From Planctomycetaceae bacterium (lineage in GTDB: Bacteria; Planctomycetota; Planctomycetia; Pirellulales; Thermoguttaceae), in assembly GCA_012719125.1 (NCBI GenBank), contig JAAYAY010000072.1, forward strand, positions 1 to 64,000: a DNA stretch of 64,000 nucleotides, in the 5' to 3' direction. The notes under the pieces are model-generated. The model saw only the letters and a list, made by a program, of their open reading frames with translations, was not told the DNA's origin and did no database searches. Position 1 is the stretch's first letter. Each line of letters begins with the position of its first letter. Shown piece after piece: positions 26,639 to 37,100 of the stretch. Made by a program: the position numbers and the translations under genes.

Positions 26639-27295
26639 ATGGCCGACTACCAGGACGAAAACCCGTACGCCTCTCCGCAATTCGCCGCAGAACCGGCCGT
26701 CCCGGAAACCCACGGCATTTGGCGCGACGGCGACGAGTTGGTCGTACTGCCACGCGACATGAAGGCGCCCAAGGCCTGTTGGGTAACGAACCGAACGGGG
26801 TTTGTCTTGCGCTGTCGGCTCGTCAGCTATTCCCGGCTCAGTCTTGCCTTGAACCTGCTGATCTTCATTCCGCTCATTGGTTTTCTGCTCTATCCTCTTG
26901 TGGCAGTCCCGCTGGTGTTTCTCGGGTACCTGAGGATCAGGACTCCCACGGCCTGGCTATGCTGGGGCGCCCTATGGCGTCAGTGGGCCGGTGCTTTGGC
27001 TTGCGGCATTCTCATGGCGATTGCATTTGGATTGTCGCTCTTTGCCGGTTTTTCGATGAGTCTCACGGCCTTTCTGATGTCCGTCCCTTTCATCATCGCC
27101 GGTTTGATCGGCATGACCTGGAGCGATCGGTTGACGATCGGTCTGTACACCCGGTTTGGAGAGAACGGAACTTACTGCATTCGCGGCGTCCATCCGGACT
27201 ACCTTGCCCGCCTGCCGGCGTACAATGAATCGGATACGACCTCGGCAACGACCATCGAACTCGGAGAGTCCCCTTTCGTCGAACCCGCGCTGTGA
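26639..27295 (+). CDS. NPYASP-type membrane protein, copy 1
   Basis: A 218-residue integral membrane protein of unknown function. It opens MADYQDENPYASPQF, an N-terminal motif common in planctomycete proteins. A cytoplasmic segment with RDGDELVVLPRDMKAPKACWVTNR follows, then two hydrophobic pairs (LALNLLIFIPLIGFLLYPLV near residues 68-87, and ALACGILMAIAFGLSLFAGF near 117-136, with a fourth after it). It ends with CIRGVHPDYLARLPAY. The next gene is a close paralog in the same orientation, so this is a tandem duplication. The ATG at 26639 matches the paralog's start. Confidence 0.75.
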   Translation: MADYQDENPYASPQFAAEPAVPETHGIWRDGDELVVLPRDMKAPKACWVTNRTGFVLRCRLVSYSRLSLALNLLIFIPLIGFLLYPLVAVPLVFLGYLRIRTPTAWLCWGALWRQWAGALACGILMAIAFGLSLFAGFSMSLTAFLMSVPFIIAGLIGMTWSDRLTIGLYTRFGENGTYCIRGVHPDYLARLPAYNESDTTSATTIELGESPFVEPAL

Positions 27296-27343
27296 CATAG
27301 TAATGCCCCGGGGCCTGTACCGAATTCTGTGCTCGTGATCGTG

Positions 27344-27368
27344 CCGGAAGGGGACAGTCCCCCTGCCC
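27344..27368. repeat. GGGGACAGTCCCC-type short repeat
   Basis: CCGGAAGGGGACAGTCCCC followed by CTGCCC lies between the two NPYASP paralogs. A variant (CCGGAAGGGGGGATTCCCCC followed by CCTGCCCC) occurs at 37525-37552 within the kinase reading frame. Confidence 0.5.
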
Positions 27369-27389
27369 GCCGATTCACCTCCCCTATTC

Positions 27390-28049
27390 ATGGCCGACTA
27401 CCAGCACGACAACCCGTACGCCTCTCCCCAATTCGCGGCCGAACCGGCCGACATGTCGGCGGCGGAGACGATCGGCGTATGGCGCGACGGCGACGAACTG
27501 GTGATGCTCATGGCCCGCGTCAAACCGCCCAAGGCCTGTTGGGTGACCAATCGCAGGGGGTTTGTGTTGCTGAGTCCCATCGTAAGCGACTCTCCGGCGG
27601 TAGCCGTTCCGCTGTTGCTTCTGCACGTGCCGGGGATCGGGATCATCCTCTCGATCGCGGCCGCGGTGGTCCTGCAGATCCGCGGTCAAGTGCCGTCGTT
27701 CCCGACGCTCGGATACCTCAGTCCGCGGCTCTGGATCGTACGCCTGGCGATCGCCGGACTGGTGACCCTGTCACTCATGGCGGGATTGGCCGTGAGCGCC
27801 TTGGCGCTCGTCGTCTGGCATCCTTGGCTGACGCTGCTGTTGGTTCCGGCGGCCGTCGTGCAGGTGCTCGTCTACTACTACCGCGACCGGATGCACCTCG
27901 GTCTGGCGGGTCGCCCGGCGGGAGACGGAATGGTTCGCGTTCGCGGCGTTCACCCGGACTACCTCGGCCGGCTGCCCCAGTTCGCGCCGGAGGAAGTCGC
28001 CGTATCTCGGGCTAAGATCCCAAGAATCAGGGACCAGCTTGGGATCTAA
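27390..28049 (+). CDS. NPYASP-type membrane protein, copy 2
   Basis: A 219-residue paralog of the preceding gene. It shares MADYQ-NPYASPQFAAEPA, WRDGDELVML, PKACWVTNR-GFVL and the C-terminal RGVHPDYLGRLPQ. The hydrophobic segments are in the same places but their sequences have diverged, indicating an old duplication. The C-terminal HPDYLxRLP motif in both copies suggests a conserved soluble feature. Function unknown. It converges with the PQQ-repeat gene 24 bases downstream. Confidence 0.75.
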   Translation: MADYQHDNPYASPQFAAEPADMSAAETIGVWRDGDELVMLMARVKPPKACWVTNRRGFVLLSPIVSDSPAVAVPLLLLHVPGIGIILSIAAAVVLQIRGQVPSFPTLGYLSPRLWIVRLAIAGLVTLSLMAGLAVSALALVVWHPWLTLLLVPAAVVQVLVYYYRDRMHLGLAGRPAGDGMVRVRGVHPDYLGRLPQFAPEEVAVSRAKIPRIRDQLGI

Positions 28050-28073
28050 GCCGGCCGACGATGAAACCATCGA

Positions 28074-29717
28074 TCAGGAGAACGGATCGTTGGCCGGCGC
28101 CGCGGCTCCACCCGCGTCGTTGGCGGGTTTTTCGGCCGGTGGCGTGCTGCCGAACGGGTTGTCGGCAGGGGCGGCATTCCCGAAGGGGTTCTCGGCAGGC
28201 GGCGTGCTGCCGAACGGATTGTCGGCCGGGGCGGCTGGTGCCCCGAAGGGACTGTCCGCGGGCGCGGGCGTACCGAAGGGATTGTCGGCTGGGGCCGGAC
28301 TGCCGAATGGATCGTCGGCAGGCGTCATTCCGCCCGGAGCGGGTTGGGTCCCGAACGGGTTGGCGTCGGGGGTCGTCTTCGAGGCAGGGGTTGCCGGTTC
28401 CTTCTTCTCGGGTCTCGGTTTTTCCTGCCTGGGGATCGGCTTGGGTCGATGGAGAATCGGCTGCTGCAACCCGATTTCGTGGAGGCACTGAACCAGCCCC
28501 GTCTCCGACGCCAGGAAAAGCCGATCGGTTTGCAGGTTCATCAGCTTCAGTTTGAGGCCGGCGGCCGGAATGAGGTCGAGACGTCCCCCCGTTTCGGCGT
28601 GAAGCACGACGATGTCTCCGTTACGGTCCTCCACGTAGACGCGATCCTTGCTGGCCGCGACAAAACGCATGATTCCGGGCGCCCACCAGAGCTGTTGGCC
28701 GGTCGTCACCGCAAGACAATACATGCCTCCCAACCGGGTCGCAACGTAGACCTTGTCGGCAATCGGAGCAGCCGGTTCGAGAACCGGTTCCCCGGTGGAG
28801 AATCGCCACATGGACGTGCCGTCCTGTTCGCGGATCGCGTGCAGGAAACCGTCTTGAGAAGGCGCGAAGATGATCCCCGAATCCGACGCTTCTTCGGTTG
28901 CCGGCGGCAAGAACGTCGGATCGGCGGTGATATCCGCAGCCGTTTCCAGCTTGTACATCAGCCCGAAACGGTCTTCATCTTGGCGGTCGATCCGCCCCAC
29001 GAAAAGGTACCCGCGATCGGTGGGCCATGCCGCGAACTCTTCGCCGGCGTTTTCGCGAGTGATGATCGGCTGCACCATCGCACGACCGAACGACTGGCAA
29101 GCCAGCGGCGGCTTGAGATCCTGTTCGAGCCGCATGCCCTCCAGACGGCGCGCCTTCAATACCTTCGCGTCCTCTTCCGATTCGGGATTGAGCAGCCCCA
29201 GCTCGACCGCCGGATCCAGGATCGCTTTGAGGCGATAGGCCAGGACCAGGCCGTCCGTCATGGGCACATAGGCTCGGAGTTCACTGAGGGCCGGTCCTGC
29301 CCCCGGGACACCCGGTAGTTCGCGCTGCCAGAGGAGCCTTCCCGTCGAGCGGTGAAGAATGTGTAGGGTCGAGCCGTTGATGATGGCGACCATCTCACCG
29401 TTGACGGCCGGTCGCAGGCTGGGAAAGTCCCGTCTCCCCACTTCGTTCATCCAGAGCGTTCTCCCGGTTTCGGCATCGATCGCCTGGAGCACGGCACGAT
29501 CCGTCTGGACGAAAAGGGTCCCGTCGTGCAGGAGCAGAGTCTCAACCTTCCCCCGCGTGCGATCCACTTGCACCTGGGTGAACCATGGCCGGGTCAGCCC
29601 GTGGCGCGTGGCCGTGGTCTCGGGAATGATCTGCACGCCGGGCGCCGCTTCGGCACGGTCGGCCCCTGCCGAAAGAGCCAACAGGGCAAGAACCGCGTAT
29701 CCGTAGATTCGCCTCAT
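28074..29717 (-). CDS. Secreted PQQ-like beta-propeller protein with NPFG tail
   Basis: A 547-residue exported protein. The ATG at 29717 was chosen because it begins a signal peptide (YGYAVLALLALSAGADRAEA); the open frame extends 195 codons further upstream without coding character. The body holds PQQ/quinoprotein-like repeats such as VLQAIDAETGRTLWMNEVG, LHILHRSTGRLLWQRELPG and MYCLAVTTGQQLWWAPG, which form a beta-propeller. The last 95 residues are a proline/alanine-rich tail with nine close repeats of the type ADNPFG or AENPFG. No catalytic residues were recognised. It is probably a periplasmic scaffold of the BamB-like or PQQ-repeat class. Confidence 0.78.
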   Translation of the reverse strand: MRRIYGYAVLALLALSAGADRAEAAPGVQIIPETTATRHGLTRPWFTQVQVDRTRGKVETLLLHDGTLFVQTDRAVLQAIDAETGRTLWMNEVGRRDFPSLRPAVNGEMVAIINGSTLHILHRSTGRLLWQRELPGVPGAGPALSELRAYVPMTDGLVLAYRLKAILDPAVELGLLNPESEEDAKVLKARRLEGMRLEQDLKPPLACQSFGRAMVQPIITRENAGEEFAAWPTDRGYLFVGRIDRQDEDRFGLMYKLETAADITADPTFLPPATEEASDSGIIFAPSQDGFLHAIREQDGTSMWRFSTGEPVLEPAAPIADKVYVATRLGGMYCLAVTTGQQLWWAPGIMRFVAASKDRVYVEDRNGDIVVLHAETGGRLDLIPAAGLKLKLMNLQTDRLFLASETGLVQCLHEIGLQQPILHRPKPIPRQEKPRPEKKEPATPASKTTPDANPFGTQPAPGGMTPADDPFGSPAPADNPFGTPAPADSPFGAPAAPADNPFGSTPPAENPFGNAAPADNPFGSTPPAEKPANDAGGAAAPANDPFS

Positions 29718-29987
29718 CGAATGGGCCTCACCGAAAGAGCTTGAACGTTTGCCGTGTTCTCCGGCCGAAAGGGCGACAAGCAGCCGGACAAAAAACACCT
29801 TCCCCGTCCTTTCATGGTAACTGGCCGGCGACCAGAAATCACGCGAAAAACGCAGTTCTCGCAGCGACGCAGAACTGAGGACTATGCCTTGTCCCCCAAT
29901 CGACAGGGCCCGTAGACCATTCGTTGCCATGAGTCTAATATGATCGATGCGATCCTCGCTCGACGACCCCCGCTGGAGTAGTATTTC
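29718..29987. other. Divergent spacer
   Basis: About 270 bases between the PQQ-repeat gene (minus) and the 1313-residue gene (plus). No ORF, repeat or well-spaced promoter pair was recognised. Confidence 0.35.
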
Positions 29988-32900
29988 ATGGCTCTCGATC
30001 ACCTCGGAGAGGCCGCACGAAACGACCTTCCCGACATCGTCGGCTACTTGAACTTCTCTGCGGGAGCGCCGGACGCGCGTTTCCTCGGTGCCCTCTCGGG
30101 AGTATTCGCGGCCTTGGATGCGGAGGGCGGGAGCACCCCCCTCTGGCGCCGGGTAGGCGCAGCGATCCTCGACGCCGTCAACGCGATGCACGGGTCGTCC
30201 GAGGCGTTCGAAAACCTGGACCAGGCCCGCGACGTGACTCAGTTGGTCTTCGCCGAGGTACTGCCGGCGTATCGGCAACACCACCGCGACCTGTTGATGC
30301 ACCAGACGGAAGAGTTCCTATTCCAACCGTTCTTTGTAGGGCGTGTGTGCGAGGCGGTTCTTTCTGAAGGGGGGCCCTGGGGGGAGACGGAACGGATTAC
30401 GGAAGGGGCTCTGAAACGGCTCAACGATTTCGTCGGCCATCGGCCCGTGGCCGTGCTGAAGAACGGACGCAAGCTGCAACCCTACGCCCATGAGCGGGTC
30501 AGGCCGGTTCCCCTTTACATCGACCAGGTGGGGGTGGCGCATGGTCCCTGTCAGGCCCTCATTGTGAAGTCGTTGGAAATCCTTGGGCAGACGGATCCCG
30601 ACTTGCTCGAACAAGCCTGGTTCGATCTCGGCTTGCTGGAGGAGCTGGCGATCGATCCCCGAGCCTTTGATTTCGACCACCCGGTGCACCGGCGTCCCAA
30701 TTACCATTTCGGCACATGGGATCCCCATCTCATCGACAACCGTGGCTATTATCGGCGGTTCGTCCTTCAGCAGGTGACCGTCGACGCCCTTCTGGCCCGG
30801 GTGGCCGACAGGGGCGACCTGCCCTACGAGGAAATGCTGTTCGAAGCGGCAGCGGTGCTGGCGGGCACGATCCTGATGGGGTCGGGAGTGACCGGCGACC
30901 GTCCGGAAGCCCACGATTCCAGTACGACACTGGCGACGTTGCTTCCCCACATTGCCGGCTACCGCGACGATTTCTACGAACAACTCATGAGTCGCCTGGA
31001 CCGGGTTCACGGCAAGAGGCTCCGCGAGGAGGCTCGCACGATGCGCCAACCGTTTGCCGGTGCTCGGCACGACCTGAACCATCGGTTGGCGCAACAACGA
31101 GCGCGCCAGTTGCAGCACGTCCACTTGTCGCGTCTCTATGCTCGAATCGGTTACACGAAGGCCGCCGCCGAGCAGGCGAGAATCGTGCCGGTGGCCTCGG
31201 CGCGGATGATGTGCGAAATGGACTGCCGGCTGACTGCGGCGCACCTGGCAGCCGATGAAGGGCGGTCGGAGGAAGCCGCCCGGCGGATTCCCGAAATCGA
31301 GGGTCTTCTCCACCGCGCCATCGAATGCGGCGCGTTGGTGGATCCCTGGAACATCCTCGGTTTCGGCGGCCAGTTCAGCCTGTTCCCGGCGATCGAGAAC
31401 TCCATCCACGATCACCGGATCGACGATTTGATCGATCTGATGAACGACGTCTTCGATCTGTACGCACGGTTGCAGAAGGAGGCCGCGGCAGCCGGCGACA
31501 TGGAACTGCAACGGCGGCTGTCGGTTCACCTGGAATCGCTGGCCGGCTGGTGGGACCAGTTCGCTAGTACCGAAGTCTCGGAGGTCGACGGCATCTCCGG
31601 CCGGCAGATGTCGGAATCGGCCGACCAGGTGGCAACCGCCCTGGCGGCCTGGCACGCGGCCGGCACGGCCGCCGGCGACGTCGTCTTCTGGCAGCAACAC
31701 GTCGAGCATTTCCACTCGCCCAAGGCCTATGCGCTGGTCGTCGAGTCGCTCTTGGAAAAAGGCGACATCGTCGCTTCCATGGGCTTGCTCATGCACTGGC
31801 TCAATTCGGCCGCCGACGTTCCCCTGGCCGAGAGCGACTACTCCTTCCACTTGCTGGCGCCCCAGTGGATGGGCCAGGTGTGGTACGGCGCCAAGCCGGG
31901 GGACGAGTTGCCGCAGGAAGACCGGCAGAAGGCCTGGCAAATGACGAGGAAGTTCTTCGACTACCTGGAGCCGAACGCCCAGGAATTCTGGAGCGTTCCG
32001 CGGCTGGATCTGCTGGAAGCGGACGCCCAACCCGATGGGCAGGAGGAGGAAAGCTTCGAGGAAGAAGAGGACGAGGAAGAGGACGAAGACGGCTTGTTCA
32101 GCGCCGCGTACGAAAACGTCAGCTATCGCGATACCACGGACGACGGCTTCGACAGTGAATTGCTCGAATCGGGAGAGTCCATCAGCGATTATGAACTGAC
32201 GGCCGAGGCCGATCGCATCGCCGATCGCCTGGCGTTCCACATGACCCTGGCAAGCCTGTGGAAGATGGCGGCAGTTGGTCCGGCGGAAGACACGCCCGAG
32301 CGGGACGAGGTCCTGAGCGGATGGCTCCGGCAAGCCGAGGCGAATCGCAGCAAACTGCTCGATCTGCTTCGCACCACGCACCGCTTCCAGATTCCCCTGC
32401 CGCGAGGCACTCACGAATCGCTGGTCGAGTTCGACCAGCGGCGCAGCGTCAAGGAGTTTCTGCTGGACCGCGTCATTTCGGCCTGCGTCGAGACCGCCGA
32501 CGCCTCCCGGCTTCTGGCCTCCGCGATCGGTTGCGAGACGCCGAAACTGGAACTCGCCTCATGGGAAAAGCAGGCCTATCCGGTCCTGCGGGCCCTCTAT
32601 CGCGGCGACGCTCAAGGCGTGAAGAACCTGTGGTTTCCTCTGCTCGAGACGCTGGCGGATCAGCCGCTCCTCTACGTGCCGACGTCACGGGGAGGAAATC
32701 CCCAAAGCATCTTCGCGTCGCGATCGCTGCAGCGAGTCCTCGTCCGCTTCCTCGACCACCTCCCCCGGATGGGGCTGATTACCGAGACGTTCCAGTTGCT
32801 CAAGACGATTCACCACATGGAGCGATCCCATCCGGTCGGTCCCGGCGCGATTACCGAGTTCGACCGGCTCTTCGACATCGGCTGCCGGGGAATCGTGCGC

Positions 32901-33929
32901 TGCATCGTGCTTTCGTCGGCCCAGTGGTGCGATCCGAACGCGAAGGGGGCGGCAGCTCGCGAGAAGGAACTCATCGATTGCCTGGAGAAGGTCGCCGAGA
33001 TGCTCCTCCGCCGCTGGTTGGCCCACAGCCGAGCGATCCGCATCTCCGTGCTCGAAACCCTGGGGCGCGAGGAGCGTTGGGAATCGCTCAAACGGTTCAT
33101 CCGGGATTACGGGGCCGAGTTGTTCACCCAGCAGTTCATGAATCTGGGCAATCTCCGGGCGATCCTGCAGCAGGGCGCCGACGAATTCATCGCCGCTCTC
33201 GAAGAAGAGGAAGAACCTCTTCAATTGCTCGATGATCTCGATACCCGGATCGGCCGGCAGGAAGCGGTCCGCAATCTGGAACTGACGATCGAAGCGATCG
33301 TCGAGAACTACTCGGTCTATGTCGATTACAACAGCACGACCACGCAATCGGATCACGGCGAGTTGCTCTATACGCTGCTCGATTTCTTGCGGCTTCTGGC
33401 GAGCTACGATCGAGTCGCCTGGAATCTGCGTCCCATCGTGCTGGCTCACGACGTGCTGATTCGTGAGGGGCTCGACGGCGCAGCCGCCCTGTGGCGCGAA
33501 GCCGTGACGAATCGGAGTGAAGCGGTCGCCGAGCAGAATATCGCCAGGTACGAACAACTCGTGAGCCGATACGGAATGCGATTGCCGAGCGTCGCGGATC
33601 GCCTGGGAGAGCGTTTCGTCCGGCCCCTGGAAATCGACAGGCTTCGGGCGCTGGTTCGTCCGGCCATGGAAGAACTCAACGAATCGGAGAAGTCCGCCGC
33701 ATTTGAACTGCTCGATCGCGAGGTGGCCCGGTTCACTGCCGCGCCGGAAGGCGTCGGTTTTGAGGTCCCCCCCTGGATCGACGCTCTGGAAGAAGAGGTC
33801 GAGCGGGCCCGCCAGGGAGAAACCGACGATGTTCCCGTGTTGGATGCTGCTCCGCAAGTCGAGCAAGTCCTTCTGACGCGGGAAGATATCATGGCCCAGG
33901 TCGACGCCTGGCAGCATCTGCTGGACTGA
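29988..33929 (+). CDS. Large (1313-residue) conserved-looking hypothetical protein
   Basis: I do not recognise a family. The product is soluble and predicted mostly alpha-helical, with no signal peptide or membrane helix. A run of alternating Glu/Asp (residues about 684-698) separates an N-terminal part, which contains HFGTWDPHLIDNRGYYRRF and many Arg/His-rich helices, from a C-terminal part with TPR-like amphipathic helices (RWLAHSRAIRISVLETLGREERWESL). Coding is supported by strong third-position GC throughout 3.9 kb and by polar, balanced composition. It precedes the large kinase gene on the same strand by 180 bases, so they may be co-expressed. Confidence 0.7.
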   Translation: MALDHLGEAARNDLPDIVGYLNFSAGAPDARFLGALSGVFAALDAEGGSTPLWRRVGAAILDAVNAMHGSSEAFENLDQARDVTQLVFAEVLPAYRQHHRDLLMHQTEEFLFQPFFVGRVCEAVLSEGGPWGETERITEGALKRLNDFVGHRPVAVLKNGRKLQPYAHERVRPVPLYIDQVGVAHGPCQALIVKSLEILGQTDPDLLEQAWFDLGLLEELAIDPRAFDFDHPVHRRPNYHFGTWDPHLIDNRGYYRRFVLQQVTVDALLARVADRGDLPYEEMLFEAAAVLAGTILMGSGVTGDRPEAHDSSTTLATLLPHIAGYRDDFYEQLMSRLDRVHGKRLREEARTMRQPFAGARHDLNHRLAQQRARQLQHVHLSRLYARIGYTKAAAEQARIVPVASARMMCEMDCRLTAAHLAADEGRSEEAARRIPEIEGLLHRAIECGALVDPWNILGFGGQFSLFPAIENSIHDHRIDDLIDLMNDVFDLYARLQKEAAAAGDMELQRRLSVHLESLAGWWDQFASTEVSEVDGISGRQMSESADQVATALAAWHAAGTAAGDVVFWQQHVEHFHSPKAYALVVESLLEKGDIVASMGLLMHWLNSAADVPLAESDYSFHLLAPQWMGQVWYGAKPGDELPQEDRQKAWQMTRKFFDYLEPNAQEFWSVPRLDLLEADAQPDGQEEESFEEEEDEEEDEDGLFSAAYENVSYRDTTDDGFDSELLESGESISDYELTAEADRIADRLAFHMTLASLWKMAAVGPAEDTPERDEVLSGWLRQAEANRSKLLDLLRTTHRFQIPLPRGTHESLVEFDQRRSVKEFLLDRVISACVETADASRLLASAIGCETPKLELASWEKQAYPVLRALYRGDAQGVKNLWFPLLETLADQPLLYVPTSRGGNPQSIFASRSLQRVLVRFLDHLPRMGLITETFQLLKTIHHMERSHPVGPGAITEFDRLFDIGCRGIVRCIVLSSAQWCDPNAKGAAAREKELIDCLEKVAEMLLRRWLAHSRAIRISVLETLGREERWESLKRFIRDYGAELFTQQFMNLGNLRAILQQGADEFIAALEEEEEPLQLLDDLDTRIGRQEAVRNLELTIEAIVENYSVYVDYNSTTTQSDHGELLYTLLDFLRLLASYDRVAWNLRPIVLAHDVLIREGLDGAAALWREAVTNRSEAVAEQNIARYEQLVSRYGMRLPSVADRLGERFVRPLEIDRLRALVRPAMEELNESEKSAAFELLDREVARFTAAPEGVGFEVPPWIDALEEEVERARQGETDDVPVLDAAPQVEQVLLTREDIMAQVDAWQHLLD

Positions 33930-34109
33930 GGCGAGCGGCCATCGCCATTGGTGCGCCTGACTGCATTTCTATGCCTTGCTAGTAGATTTTTCCCGTCCGC
34001 CTGCCTAAGATCAAGGATGCCGTCCGGTTCGGCTGAAATGTGGGAAGGGGGCCGCGTGCCGACGGGTGCGCGGAGAATCGGTTACTCTGGCGGTTGAGCA
34101 GCCACGACG

Positions 34110-37100
34110 ATGCAGAAGGTTACCGTCACGTGTCCACGATGCCTGGTCCAATACAACATTGACGAGGCCCATCTCGGCAAGACCGGGCACTGCAAGAAGT
34201 GCGACACGACCTTCATTCTGACCTGCCTGGTCGATACGTCGACCAAGACGCAACTCTTCCCCATCTCGAAGCTCTCCCGCGGCGCCGCGGGGCGCCAGGT
34301 CATCTACGCGGAGGACACACCCGAGATCTGGAACGTGGGCGATGTGATTCTCGACGTTTACGAAGTGAAGCCGCTCAAGGCGGGGTTCGATGCCGGCAAA
34401 CACTACGCCGAGGGGGGAATGGGGCTCGTCTACCGGGTGCGACACCGAGGCTGGGATCTCGACCTCGCGCTGAAGCGTCCCAAAAGCGAGACGTTCCAGA
34501 CGGAGCGAGGCAAGGAGAACTTCGAGCGGGAATGCACGACGTGGGTCGAACTCGGACTGCACCCCAATATCGTGAGTTGCTACTACGTCCGCCGCATCGG
34601 CGACATCCCCATGGTATTCGCCGAATTCGTCGAAGAAGGGAGCCTCGACGACTGGATCGAGAACCGAATGCTCTATCAAGGAGGGCCGGAGGAGAGCCTG
34701 CGGCGAATCCTCGACATTGCCGTCCAGTTCGCCTGGGGGCTCGAATACGCTCACGAGAATCGCCTGATCCACCAGGACGTGAAACCCGACAACGTGATGA
34801 TGGACGGTGGAGTGCCGAAGGTCACCGACTTCGGGCTGGCCAAGGCCCGCGTCGCCGCCGGCGAGCACGCCTCCGGAACCATGCAGCGCAGCATGTTCGT
34901 CAGTTGGGGCGGCATGACCCCGGCCTTTTGTTCGCCCGAGCAAATCGAAGCGGCCTTGCAGGTCAAGTCGGGAACGGGCGACCAGGAACGAACACACCTT
35001 ACCCGCAGGACCGATATCTGGTCGTTCGGGATCAGCCTGCTCGCCATGTTCATGGGAACGGCACCGTGCACCAGCGGCGGCCATACGGCGGGAAAAGTGC
35101 TCAAGGAGTATCTCCAAAATCCGCCCCAAAGCGACATTCTGCCGCCTCTCCCTCCCTCCATGGCCGATCTGCTCACCGGTTGTTTTCGGGCCAATCCCAA
35201 CGACCGCCCCCAGTCGATGACCGAAGTGGTCGACGTCCTCAAACGCATCTACCGGAGCGAATTCGGCTCCGCCTATCCGCGTCAGAAACCCGTCACCACC
35301 CAGCTCAAGGCCGACACCCTCAACAATCGCGCCGCCTCGTTGCTCGACTTGGGCAAGGTCGGGGAAGCCCTGAAGTGCCTGGAAGAAGCCTGGGAATCGC
35401 ACCCCTGGCAGCCCCAGGTGGCCCAGAACCGCGGGCTGTTGCTCTGGCGGACGGGACAAATCACCGATCGCGACCTGATTCTTCACCTGCAAGAACTCTG
35501 CCGAACCAGGCCGCTCGACTGGGAAGCCGCCTACTCGATGGGTCTGGTTCAGTTGGAACGGGGTGAAATCAAACAGGCGCTCGTCTCACTGGAGCAGGCC
35601 GTGGGGTTGGGGGGGCGCTTCGAGGTCCAGGCCACGCTCGATCAGGCTCGCACGCTCATTGCCGTCGCCCCACGATGCGTTCGAACCTTCACCGAGTTGC
35701 CTCGCAATGCCCTGCAAGTCTACCTCAGTTCCGACAGCCACTGGGTCCTGGCCCAGATCGACGAACAATCGCTGTGTCTCTGCAACGCTCTGACGGGCCA
35801 ACTCGCCGTCACCTTTCACGCGACGGGGAGCGAAATATCGGGCGGGGCGGTCAGCTCCGACGGGCGCTGGAAACTGACGGGTGAATCGGATCATAACGTT
35901 CAGCTCTGGGATCTGACCAAGAACCGCAAGGTTCGCAAGTTCGGAACCATCCTCTGGGGACCGGCACGCCGAGTCGTCGGCGGGGACGGCTGCCTGGAAC
36001 TCTCGGCCACCGACGATTTCTCGATCGTTCTGAAGGACCGTGAGAGCGGAGAACTCCTCCAGGCCTTCTGGGGGCACACCGACAAGATCAATACGGTCTG
36101 CCTGAGCGCCGACAACGAATGGGTCGTATCCGGCGGAAACGATCGCACCATTCGCATCTGGGAAGTCGCCACGGGACGCTGTCTGCGGACCTTCAAGGCC
36201 CATGCCGGTGCCGTGCGAGCCGTCTACCTGGCGGCCGACGGGCGCTGGGCCCTTTCCACGGGATTGGACCGGACCCTCAAGCTGTGGAACCTGGAACTCT
36301 TGCGCGACAAGTCCCGCCGATTCGCCTCCCCCACCGCGCTCTGTCATATCACGAGTTCCGAAGAAGCCGGCCGCGCGCAAGCCGATTTCGCGGATCTGTG
36401 CGAACAGGCACGCCAGGCGGCCGGATTGGGTGAATACGACGAAGCGCTCGAACGCATCCGCGAAGCCCGTGCCCTGCCCGGATACGAAGTCGGACGCGAG
36501 GCCCTGGATCTCTGGGCCATGGCCGGACGTCACTCCCGGCGAAAATACTTCCTCGACGGCTGGTCCGTTCAGACCTTCGACGGACACAGCAAGGATATTC
36601 ACGCGGGCGTCCTCAGCGCCGACGGGCGACTGGCTGTTTCCGCGAGTTGGGATAACACCGTGCGTGTCTGGGAAACCGACACCGGACAGTGCCTCTGGAC
36701 GCTCGAAGGCCATTCCGATTCGGTCCGTTCCGTTTCGCTCGACGCCGGGGGTACCCGGGCGCTGTCCGGAAGCTGGGATAAGACGCTCCGCCTGTGGGAT
36801 ATCGAAAACGGAACCTGCCTGAGAGTTTACGAAGGCCACGGCAACTGCGTCTCCTCGGCCCACCTCAGCCCGGACGGCCGCCGCGCCTTGTCGGGCAGTT
36901 GGGACCAACGACTCAGACTGTGGGATCTGGAGTCCGGAACCTGTATCCAATCCTTCAGCGGACATCAAAGCCATATCAACTCCGTCTTCCTCAGTTCCCA
37001 CGGGCTCTGGGCGCTCTCGGGGAGCGAGGACAAGACGGCGAGACTCTGGGATCTGAGTTCCGGAGAGTGTCTGCGGGTATTTCGTGGTCACACCGATTGG

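Noticed and set aside
28074-30302. 742-residue version of the PQQ protein
   Set aside because: The 195 extra codons overlap the divergent spacer and the next gene and carry no coding signal; the start at 29717 gives a signal peptide.
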